Assembly (NCBI GenBank): GCA_005883775.1 | Contig: VBEU01000104.1 | Location: 1 to 13,155 of the forward strand | Reading direction: 5' to 3' | DNA: 13,155 bases | Origin: Chloroflexota bacterium | GTDB lineage: Bacteria; Chloroflexota; Limnocylindria; P2-11E | Shown: positions 6,346 to 11,827 of the stretch, in pieces | Layout of the letters: every line of letters begins with the position of its first letter | How positions within the stretch are numbered: the stretch's first letter is position 1 | Notes under the pieces: generated by a model | What the model was told of the DNA's origin: nothing | Databases searched by the model: none | What the model saw: the letters and a program-made list of their open reading frames with translations, nothing else | Made by a program: the position numbers and the translations under genes

Positions 6346-6681
6346 CTTCGGTTCCTCCACGACGATCGCCTCGCCGCAGCGCTTGCACACGCGCTCCTTG
6401 GTGTCCTCGTCCATCCGGTGCGCGACACGCGTGGGTTTTCCACAGTGGGGGCAGACGACCATCACCTTCCCAAGCCCGAGTGGCATGGGCTGCTCGATGA
6501 TCCCGCCCTTCTGGTTCTTCGTCGGGTTGGCCTTGGTGTGGTGCTTGGCGATGTTCACCCCGGCGACGATCACGGTCTGATCGCGGGGCCGCACTTCCTG
6601 CACGCGGCCGCGCTTGCCCCGGTCCTTGCCGGTGATCACCATGACTTCGTCGCCCTTGCGAAGGCGCATGCCACTAGCCAT
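6343..6681 (-). CDS. rplX: 50S ribosomal protein L24, zinc-ribbon form
   Basis: L24 is an assembly-initiator protein of the 50S subunit. The 112-residue product has the N-terminal KOW motif (about residues 7-34: LRKGDEVMVITGKDRGKRGRV), then VIVAGVNIAKHHTK and the GGIIEQPMPL segment. The C-terminal part carries two CxxC pairs, Cys77/Cys80 (CPHC) and Cys99/Cys102 (CKRC), consistent with a bound zinc as in the C+ forms of ribosomal proteins. Both flanks carry a copy of the same palindromic element. The stop codon TGA belongs to the first bases of copy A rather than to the ancestral gene end. Confidence 0.97.
   Translation of the reverse strand: MASGMRLRKGDEVMVITGKDRGKRGRVQEVRPRDQTVIVAGVNIAKHHTKANPTKNQKGGIIEQPMPLGLGKVMVVCPHCGKPTRVAHRMDEDTKERVCKRCGEAIVVEEPK
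6345..6356 (-). repeat. Direct repeat flanking copy A (rplX side)
   Basis: AGGAACCGAAGT in transcript orientation, encoding the final E-P-K of L24 and the first base of its stop. It matches 6253-6264 at 11 of 12 positions; the one difference is a silent A/G. Confidence 0.65.
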
Positions 6682-6685
6682 CTAA

Positions 6686-6692
6686 AGGACCT
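6686..6692 (-). repeat. Direct repeat flanking copy B (rplX side)
   Basis: AGGTCCT in transcript orientation, followed by TTAGATG. The bases GTC-CTT-TAG here look like the original last codons and stop of rplN, joined directly to the rplX ATG. Confidence 0.55.
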
Positions 6693-6773
6693 GCTCAATC
6701 TCGCGGCTTCGCCGCGGAGACTCGCTCACGGCTGGTTGGATTCGCTCGGCCCGGCAAAGCCGGGTCTCGCTCA
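6690..6773 (-). mobile_element. REP/MITE-like palindromic element, copy B (between rplN and rplX)
   Basis: This 84-nt non-coding unit matches copy A at 6262-6345 in 76 of 84 positions with no gaps and in the same orientation. In transcript orientation it begins with TGAGCGAG. It then has a hairpin at 6750-6764 (CCCGGC, loop TTT, GCCGGG), a GAGCGAA spacer, a second TGAGCGAG, and a longer hairpin at 6699-6720 with a GCGGC-GAA-GCCGC core. It ends TTGAGCAGG. The heptamer AGGTCCT occurs on both sides (6781-6787 and 6686-6692), as expected of a target-site duplication. No protein is encoded. A non-autonomous mobile repeat is inferred; a conserved regulatory RNA is the alternative. Confidence 0.75.
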
Positions 6774-6776
6774 TGC

Positions 6777-7145
6777 TCATAGGACCTCCGGGGCGAGCGA
6801 GACGATCTTCATGAAGTTGCGCTCGCGAAGCTCGCGGGCGACCGGACCGAAGATGCGGGTCCCGCGCGGCTGGTTCTGCGGATTCAGAAGGACGGCGGCG
6901 TTGTCATCGAAGCGGATCATCGAACCGTCGGTGCGACGGTACTCCTTGGTTTGACGGACGACGACCGCGCGCACGACCTCGCCCTTCTTCACTCCGGAGT
7001 TCGGGATCGCGTTCTTCACCGCGGCGATGAAGACGTCGCCGCTCTCGGCGGTCGTCCCGGTGGACGACGCCAGGACACGGCTCACCGAGAGCTCGCGCGC
7101 CCCGGTGTTGTCCGCGCAACGGACCCGCGTGTAGGGTCGGATCAC
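6777..7145 (-). CDS. rplN: 50S ribosomal protein L14
   Basis: L14 lies on the subunit interface with L19 and is the landing site for the silencing factor RsfS. The product has 122 residues, the standard length. The start MIRPYTRVRCADNTGA, the block VRAVVVRQTKEYRR and the ending RELRERNFMKIVSLAPEVL all fit the family. The start codon is GTG, overlapping the rpsQ stop by 4 nt. The stop TGA lies just past a direct-repeat copy that flanks the palindromic element downstream. Removing the element would restore a TAG stop directly joined to the rplX ATG. Confidence 0.97.
   Translation of the reverse strand: MIRPYTRVRCADNTGARELSVSRVLASSTGTTAESGDVFIAAVKNAIPNSGVKKGEVVRAVVVRQTKEYRRTDGSMIRFDDNAAVLLNPQNQPRGTRIFGPVARELRERNFMKIVSLAPEVL
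6781..6787 (-). repeat. Direct repeat flanking copy B (rplN side)
   Basis: AGGTCCT in transcript orientation, inside the last codons of rplN. It is repeated exactly at 6686-6692. It is interpreted as one half of a target-site duplication. Confidence 0.55.
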
Positions 7146-7768
7146 TCTTCCGCCTTCTCCGCTGTCTGGGGCTCGTCCTCTTCACGGTCGGGCGTGAGGA
7201 TGTCGGTCACGCCCTCTTGCTCCTCGAGCGCCTTCGAGATGTCGGCGACCCGCGGCGCGGCCGCCCCGGCCTCACCGGCACGCGAGATGACCTCGACCAG
7301 CCGCCAGCGCTTCGTCGCGCTGAAGGGCCGGCTCTCCTGGATGCGCACGAGGTCGCCTGCCTTGGCCTCGCCGGCCTCGTCGTGCGCGGCGAATCGCTTG
7401 CGGAGCCGGATCATCTTCTTGTAGAGCGGGTGCTCGCGGAAACGGCCGACCTCGACGATGATCGTCTTGGCCATCTTCGCCGAGACGACCACGCCGACCT
7501 TCGTCTTTCGACGGAAGCGCCGCCACGTGAACTGCTCTTTCTCGCCGGCCGCGGCCGGCGCTGGCGCCGCCCGTTTACGCGCGACGGTGCGCTTGCCGAC
7601 CGGGCGCGCGGCGACCGCCGCCTTCGCCGGGGCCTTCACCGCAGCCGCCGGGGCCCTCGCCGCAGCCGCGGGGGCTTTCGCCGCCGCTGTCGCGCGTGCC
7701 TTCGCGGGCGCCTTCGCGCGCGTCGTCGTCGTCTTTGTCGCGGTCTTCTTCTCGGTCTTCTCAGCCAC
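7142..7768 (-). CDS. rpsQ: 30S ribosomal protein S17 with basic N-terminal and acidic C-terminal extensions
   Basis: S17 is a primary 16S rRNA-binding protein with an OB fold. The product is 208 residues, against about 85 usually. The S17 core lies at about residues 86-162: RKTKVGVVVSAKMAKTIIVEV, HPLYKKMIRLRKRFAAHDE, GDLVRIQESRPFSATKRWRLVEV. Before it are ~75 residues of Ala/Lys/Pro/Thr repeats resembling histone H1 tails. After it are ~45 mostly acidic residues ending in EEDEPQTAEKAEE. I prefer the GTG at 7768 (MAEKTEKK), with GAGAG 8 nt upstream; a GTG at 7777 in the same frame would add three residues. The stop overlaps the rplN GTG (GTGA). The tails are probably disordered (inference). 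Confidence 0.94.
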   Translation of the reverse strand: MAEKTEKKTATKTTTTRAKAPAKARATAAAKAPAAAARAPAAAVKAPAKAAVAARPVGKRTVARKRAAPAPAAAGEKEQFTWRRFRRKTKVGVVVSAKMAKTIIVEVGRFREHPLYKKMIRLRKRFAAHDEAGEAKAGDLVRIQESRPFSATKRWRLVEVISRAGEAGAAAPRVADISKALEEQEGVTDILTPDREEDEPQTAEKAEE

Positions 7769-7961
7769 TGGTGTCACTCTCAGTCGTTCGCTCGCGCATC
7801 ACGGTGAGAAGGCGAGCGATCTTGCGCCGCGCCTGCGGCATGGTGCGGAAGTTCTTGAGCTGGCGCGTAGCGAGCCTGAACTTCGCGTCGAAGAGCTCCT
7901 CACGCGCACCGCGCAGCTGATCCGCGATCTCGTTGTCAGACAGCCGCCGCATGTCCTTCAT
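7761..7961 (-). CDS. rpmC: 50S ribosomal protein L29
   Basis: L29 is a small helical-hairpin protein beside the exit tunnel, next to L23. The product is 66 residues, a normal size. It reads MKDMRRLSDNEIADQLRGAR and then ELFDAKFRLATRQLKN, RRKIARLLTVMRER, matching the family coiled pattern. The start at 7961 is chosen because a perfect AGGAGG lies 9 nt upstream and because the residues before the second Met align with homologues. This makes the gene overlap the rplP end by 26 nt. An alternative ATG is at 7952. The stop TGA overlaps the beginning of rpsQ. Confidence 0.94.
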   Translation of the reverse strand: MKDMRRLSDNEIADQLRGAREELFDAKFRLATRQLKNFRTMPQARRKIARLLTVMRERTTESDTSG

Positions 7962-8379
7962 CCGCCGCCGCCTCCTCTCTCGCGATGAACTGGGTCTTGA
8001 TCGGAAGCTTGTACGCGGCGAGCCGCAGCGCCTCTTTCGCGAGGGCACGATTGACGCCGCCGACCTCCAGAATGACCCGCCCGGGGCGCACCACGGCCAC
8101 CCAGTGGTCGGGCGCACCCTTGCCCGAGCCCATCCGCACCTCGGCGGGTTTCTTGGTCACGGGCTTGTCGGGAAACACGTTGATCCAGACCGCCCCACCC
8201 CGCTTGAAGTGGTGCGTCACCGCGCGCCGGGCCGCTTCGATCTGGCGGGCCGTCATCCAGCACGGCTCCATCGCCTTGAGGGCGTAGTCGCCCTTCGTGA
8301 TCCGGTTGCCGCGCTGCGCCGCGCCCTTCATCCGGCCACGCTGGAACTTGCGGTGCTTGAGCCGCTTCGGTTGCAGCAT
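7936..8379 (-). CDS. rplP: 50S ribosomal protein L16
   Basis: L16 binds near the A-site tRNA elbow and helps complete the peptidyl-transferase region. The 147-residue product has all the landmarks: MLQPKRLKHRKFQRGRMKG, ARQIEAARRAVTHHFKRGG, VWINVFPDKPVTKKPAEVRMGSGKGAP, WVAVVRPGRVILEVGGV and LPIKTQF. About 10 residues at the end are extra and Ala-rich. The ATG follows the rpsC TAG stop with no gap. The 3' end overlaps the start of rpmC by 26 nt and contains the rpmC ribosome-binding site. Confidence 0.97.
   Translation of the reverse strand: MLQPKRLKHRKFQRGRMKGAAQRGNRITKGDYALKAMEPCWMTARQIEAARRAVTHHFKRGGAVWINVFPDKPVTKKPAEVRMGSGKGAPDHWVAVVRPGRVILEVGGVNRALAKEALRLAAYKLPIKTQFIAREEAAADEGHAAAV
7971..7976 (-). 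promoter_or_regulatory. Shine-Dalgarno site of rpmC
   Basis: The minus strand reads AGGAGG here, 9 nt before the rpmC ATG and inside the rplP coding region. It is the clearest ribosome-binding site in the window and decides the rpmC start. Confidence 0.8.
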
Positions 8380-9022
8380 CTAGGTCGCCCTCGCCGGCTG
8401 GGGCACGGGTGCGGGCGCCGGTGCCGGCGGCGCCGGTGGGCGCTGTGGCGCGGCGGCGGGCGCGCTCGACTGGGTGACCTGGCGCGGGGCCGGCTCGATC
8501 TCACCTCTGTAGACCCAGGCCTTCACGCCGATCGTGCCGTAAGTCGTCTTCGCGGTGGCGCGGCCGAACTCGATGTCCCCGCGGAGCGTGTGCAGGGGGA
8601 CGCGCCCCTCGCGCTCCCACTCGCGGCGGCTCATCTCGGCGCCGCCGAGCCGGCCGGAGACCGCGACGCGAACCCCCTTCGCGCCCGACTTCATCGACCG
8701 CTGCACGGTCTGCTTCAGGACCTTGCGGAAGGACACGCGCCGCTCGAGCTGCTGCGCGACGTTCTCGGCGATGAGGTAGGCGTCGAGCTCCGGATAGCGG
8801 ATCTCGAAGATGTTCACCTTGACCATCTTGCCGGTCATCTTCCCGAGGACCTGTGTCGATCCGGGCGATCGCGGCGTCGCGGAGCCGTCCGCGGATGGCG
8901 TTGCGGATCCCGATGTCCTCCTTGAGGAGCACCGGATAGTTCTTCTTGTTCGCGAACCACTTCGCGTTCCACGTCTTCGTGAAACCGAGGCGGAACCCGA
9001 TCGGATGCGTTTTCTGGCCCAT
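8380..9022 (-). pseudogene. rpsC: 30S ribosomal protein S3, broken by an out-of-frame internal deletion
   Basis: S3 forms the 30S head by the mRNA entry channel. Residues 1-57 read as S3 from the ATG at 9022 (MGQKTHPIGFRLGF to AAIARIDT). The rest reads only in another frame, from about 8850: VLGKMTGKMVKVNIFE, PELDAYLIAEN, QQLERRVSFRK, VSGRLGGAE, REGRVPLHTLR, then an unusual Pro/Ala-rich tail of ~40 residues. Compared with E. coli S3, about 32 residues are missing at the junction near 8850. They include the KH-domain segment with the TIHTARPGIVIG block. The missing length is about 95 nt, so the frame is lost. S3 is normally essential and the rest is well conserved, so an assembly error is more likely than a real pseudogene. 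The internal ATG at 8838 could start the second fragment, but that product would lack the KH core. Confidence 0.9.
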
Positions 9023-9024
9023 GA

Positions 9025-9363
9025 CTAGCTTCCTCTCTCGTCGAGCACGACCTCGAGATGCGCCATGCGGTGCACCTTGAGATCGCGACGACCGCGACCG
9101 CGGTACCAGACGCGCTTCATGCGCGGGCCCTCGTTCGCGATGGCGCGCTTCACGTACAGGTTCTCGAGCGTCAGATTGAAGTTGTTCTCGGCGTTGGCGA
9201 TGGCCGACCGCACGACGCGGCCGAGCGGCAGCGACGTCGACTTCGGAAGGTTCTCGAGGATGGCGATCGCCTCTTCGGCGCTCTTTCCCTTGATAAGGTC
9301 GGTCACGAGACGCGCCTTCCTTGGGGAGAGCCGGAGATATCGGGCCGATGCCTTGACTTCCAT
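9025..9363 (-). CDS. rplV: 50S ribosomal protein L22
   Basis: L22 contacts all domains of 23S rRNA, and its beta-hairpin lines the exit tunnel. It is 112 residues, normal for the family. Recognisable blocks are ARYLRLSPRKARLVTDLIKGKS at the N-terminus, VVRSAIANAENN at about residues 50-61, and NEGPRMKRVWYRGRGR for the tunnel hairpin. The segment after the hairpin reads RDLKVHRMAHLEV, diverging from the common DRIRKRTSHITV form but with the same length. The ATG follows the rpsS stop with no gap; rpsC starts 2 nt after its stop. Confidence 0.97.
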   Translation of the reverse strand: MEVKASARYLRLSPRKARLVTDLIKGKSAEEAIAILENLPKSTSLPLGRVVRSAIANAENNFNLTLENLYVKRAIANEGPRMKRVWYRGRGRRDLKVHRMAHLEVVLDERGS

Positions 9364-9726
9364 CTAGGCCCCCGCCCTCACGTTCGTCGAGCGCTCGGGC
9401 GTACCGGCGCCCGCGGGCGCTCCCGCACTCGGTGCGGCCGTGGCGCTCGCGGCCTCGGCTGCGGCGATCGCGCGCCCGTGCCCGCGAAAGCTCCGTGTCG
9501 GCGCGAACTCGCCGAGCCGGTGACCGACCATGTTCTCGGTGATGAAAACGGGCACGTGACGGCGGCCGTCGTGCACCGCGATGGTGTGGCCGACCATGAT
9601 CGGCAGGATCATCGAGGGGCGCGACCAGGTCTTCACGACCTTCTTCTCGTTGCGCGAGTTCAGGATGTCGATCTTCTCTTTCAGGGACTTCTCGACGAAG
9701 GGGCCCTTCTTTACAGACCTGCTCAT
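9364..9726 (-). CDS. rpsS: 30S ribosomal protein S19 with Ala-rich C-terminal tail
   Basis: S19 is a 30S head protein at the intersubunit bridge that forms a complex with S13. The product is 120 residues, against about 93 usually. The core is textbook: MSRSVKKGPFVEKSL, TWSRPSMILPIMVGHTIAVH, HVPVFITENMVGHRLGEFAPTR ending in FRGHG. From residue ~86 onward is an extra Ala/Gly/Pro/Ser tail with no recognisable domain. The ATG overlaps the rplB stop by 4 nt (ATGA), which fixes the start. The TAG stop is directly followed by the rplV ATG (TAGATG). Confidence 0.97.
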   Translation of the reverse strand: MSRSVKKGPFVEKSLKEKIDILNSRNEKKVVKTWSRPSMILPIMVGHTIAVHDGRRHVPVFITENMVGHRLGEFAPTRSFRGHGRAIAAAEAASATAAPSAGAPAGAGTPERSTNVRAGA

Positions 9727-10562
9727 TTGGACTTCCTCTTCGGCGGCCGCTCGGTGACGAACCGATCGGTGCGCGGGTTGTTGCGGGTCTTGAGGCCCAT
9801 CGCCGGCTTGCCCCAGGGTGTCTGTGCCTGACCGCCGACGGGCGACTTGGCTTCGCCGCCGCCGTGGGGGTGGTCGCGCGGCGACATCACGACGCCGCGA
9901 ACGGCCGGCCGCCAGCCCATGTGACGCTTGTGCCCCGCGCCGCCGACCTTCTGGTTCTCGTGCTCGACGTTGCCGATCTGCCCGACCGTCGCGCGGCAGC
10001 GCACGTGGACGACGCGGATCCCACCTGATGGCAGGCGGATCTGCGCGTATTCGCCTTCCTTCGCGACGAGCTGCGCCGCGCCACCCGCGGCGCGCACGAG
10101 CTGCGCCCCGCGTCCGGGCTGGAGCTCGATCCCGTGGATCTGCGTTCCCGTCGGGATGTGCTCGAGCGGCAGGCAGTTGCCGACCCGCGCTTCGGCATCC
10201 GGTCCCGAAATGACCGGGTCGCCGACCCGCAGGTCGTTCGGCGCGATGATGTAGCGCTTCTCGCCGTCGCGATAGACGATGAGCGCGAGGCGCGCCGAGC
10301 GATTGGGGTCGTATTCGATCGCCGTCACCTTCGCGGGGATGCCGTCTTTGTCGCGCTTGAAGTCGACCATGCGGTAGTTGCGCTTCTCCCCGCCGCCGCG
10401 ATGGCGCGTCGTGACGCGGCCCTGAGCGTTGCGGCCGGCGTGGCGCAGCTTGCGCTCGGTGAGGCTTCGCTCCGGCTTCTTGCCCTTGGTGAGCTCCTCG
10501 AACGAAGCGGATTGGCGGAAGCGCCGGACCGGCGATGTCGCCTTGTACTGCTTCAGCGGCAC
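9723..10562 (-). CDS. rplB: 50S ribosomal protein L2
   Basis: L2 is needed for subunit joining and peptidyl-transferase activity. The protein has 279 residues, close to the family norm. The N-terminal block GRVTTRHRGGGEKRNYR (residues 48-64) precedes the RNA-binding OB and SH3-like barrels. The C-terminal motif DHPHGGGE holds His231, equivalent to E. coli His229, which lies close to the peptidyl-transferase centre. It is followed by TPWGKPAMGLKTR. The start is GTG, directly abutting the rplW TAA stop. The stop TGA overlaps the rpsS ATG by 4 nt. Another frame of this region is also open over a long stretch because of GC bias; it is a shadow. Confidence 0.98.
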   Translation of the reverse strand: MPLKQYKATSPVRRFRQSASFEELTKGKKPERSLTERKLRHAGRNAQGRVTTRHRGGGEKRNYRMVDFKRDKDGIPAKVTAIEYDPNRSARLALIVYRDGEKRYIIAPNDLRVGDPVISGPDAEARVGNCLPLEHIPTGTQIHGIELQPGRGAQLVRAAGGAAQLVAKEGEYAQIRLPSGGIRVVHVRCRATVGQIGNVEHENQKVGGAGHKRHMGWRPAVRGVVMSPRDHPHGGGEAKSPVGGQAQTPWGKPAMGLKTRNNPRTDRFVTERPPKRKSK

Positions 10563-10859
10563 TTACACGCCCTCCACGAAGTACTTCTCGATGCGCTGGC
10601 CTTCGCCGATGGTGACGACAGCTTTCTTCCAGTCGGGACGGTGCCCGATGCGCCGTCCAAGTCGCCGCGACTTGCCCGGGACGTGGATCACGTTCACGGC
10701 GACGACATCCACCTTGAACGAGTCGGCGACCGCGTCGGCGATGTCGCGCTTCGTCGCGGTCTTCGCGACCGCAAAGGTGTAGCGCCCGGCACCGGTCTGG
10801 CTCATCGAGCGCTCCGTGATCACCGGACGGATGAGGATCGCGTTGCCCTTGATGCTCAT
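10563..10859 (-). CDS. rplW: 50S ribosomal protein L23
   Basis: L23 sits at the rim of the exit tunnel and docks signal recognition particle and trigger factor. The 98-residue product has the family pattern: IRPVITERSM near the N-terminus, FAVAKTATKRDIADAVADSF in the middle, VNVIHVPGKSRRLGRRIG in the extended loop, and a C-terminus of WKKAVVTIGEGQRIEKY. Length and domain layout are normal. The ATG lies 2 nt after the rplD stop, and the TAA stop is followed immediately by the GTG start of rplB. Confidence 0.97.
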   Translation of the reverse strand: MSIKGNAILIRPVITERSMSQTGAGRYTFAVAKTATKRDIADAVADSFKVDVVAVNVIHVPGKSRRLGRRIGHRPDWKKAVVTIGEGQRIEKYFVEGV

Positions 10860-10861
10860 TC

Positions 10862-11827
10862 TTAGTCCGCCCTCTCCACGGTCGCGACGGTCGCGCGCGC
10901 CGCGAGCGCGTCGAGCGCCGGCCGAAGCACGAGGACCGTCTCAGCGCGAAGCACGTCGGTGAGGCGGAGGGTTCCCGGCGTCCGGATCTCGAACTCCTTG
11001 AGATTCGCGGTCGCGCGGCCGACATGCTCGTTGGTTTCCGCGGTCACGAGCACGGCGCGACCGGTGTGGCCGACGCGAGCGAGCCAGTCGAGGACCTCGC
11101 GGGCGCGCGGCCGATCACCGTCGAACCGAAGCTCGTCGACGACGAGCATGTGCCCGGTCGCGGCGTGCGCCGCGAGAGCCTCGGCGAACGCCGCGTGGCG
11201 CATCTTCGCGGGCATGCGCTGGTTGTAGCGCCGACCGTTCGGGCCGAACACCACTCCGCCGTGCCGCCACTGCGGCGAGCGCGTCGAGCCCTGCCGCGCG
11301 CGGCCCGTGCCCTTTTGACGCCACGGCTTCGCGCCGCCGCCCGCGACGCGCGAACGATTCTTCGTTGCGCTCGTGCCCTGCCGCGCGTTCGCGAGCGAGG
11401 TGAGCAGCGCCTGAAAAAGCACGCCGCGCCGTTTCGCGGGCGAGGCGATAGCCGCGGGTAGCTCGACCGACCCGTCGGAGCTGCCGTCGGCCTTGATGAC
11501 CGGCGCGTGGCCGGCCGGCGCGGTCGGAAGCGCGCGCACCTCGACCTTCGGACGCGGAGCCTCGCGGGGTTCTTCCTTGCGCTCGCGGCGCTCTTCGCGC
11601 GTCGGCTCGGGACGGACGACGCGGGTCACGGGCCGCGCGACTGCGCGCTTCGCGGGCGCCTTCGCGGCCGTGGCCTTCGCCTTCGCCGGGGCCGGTTTGG
11701 CGGCTGCCTTCGCGGCCGTCGCGGTCGGCGCTTTTGCGGCGGTGGGCTTCGCGGCCGTGGCCTTCGCCGGAGCGGCTTTCTTCGCCGCCGGCGTGGCCTT
11801 CTTTGGTTCCTTCTCTTTGTCCGCCAT
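10862..11827 (-). CDS. rplD: 50S ribosomal protein L4 with long Ala/Lys/Pro-rich N-terminal extension
   Basis: L4 binds 23S rRNA domain I and lines the peptide exit tunnel; in some bacteria it also represses its own operon. The protein is 321 residues, against about 205 for the usual family. The L4 core begins near residue 108 and shows LANARQGT, then the tunnel-loop block GGGAKPWRQKGTGRARQG (residues 163-180) and WRHGGVVFGP. Residues 1-75 are almost entirely Ala, Lys, Pro, Thr and Arg in repeated KAPAK-like units, followed by an Arg/Glu-rich stretch at about 76-95. No alternative start codon is visible just before the core, and the ATG overlaps the rplC stop (TGATG), so the extension is probably translated. 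It is likely disordered and RNA-binding (inference). The core appears complete. Confidence 0.96.
   Translation of the reverse strand: MADKEKEPKKATPAAKKAAPAKATAAKPTAAKAPTATAAKAAAKPAPAKAKATAAKAPAKRAVARPVTRVVRPEPTREERRERKEEPREAPRPKVEVRALPTAPAGHAPVIKADGSSDGSVELPAAIASPAKRRGVLFQALLTSLANARQGTSATKNRSRVAGGGAKPWRQKGTGRARQGSTRSPQWRHGGVVFGPNGRRYNQRMPAKMRHAAFAEALAAHAATGHMLVVDELRFDGDRPRAREVLDWLARVGHTGRAVLVTAETNEHVGRATANLKEFEIRTPGTLRLTDVLRAETVLVLRPALDALAARATVATVERAD

Noticed and set aside
6262..6773. The paired palindromic units as rho-independent terminators or a CRISPR array
   Set aside because: No U-tract follows the hairpins and essential co-transcribed genes lie downstream; there are only two units, separated by a gene, with no spacers.
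6262..6773. The repeat pair as a tandem duplication of rplX with its flank
   Set aside because: Only the 84-bp unit is duplicated; there is a single rplX and the sequences just outside the two copies are unrelated.
5804..9022. Programmed frameshifting or translational bypass to rescue rpsC and rplE
   Set aside because: Neither junction is a simple slip: about 32-35 conserved residues are absent altogether, so a change of frame would not restore the protein, and no slippery heptamer is evident.
9364..11025. A 553-codon minus-strand frame running through rplB and rplW into rpsS
   Set aside because: Only its last 120 codons (S19) are real; the rest is an out-of-frame reading of L23 and L2 held open by high GC.
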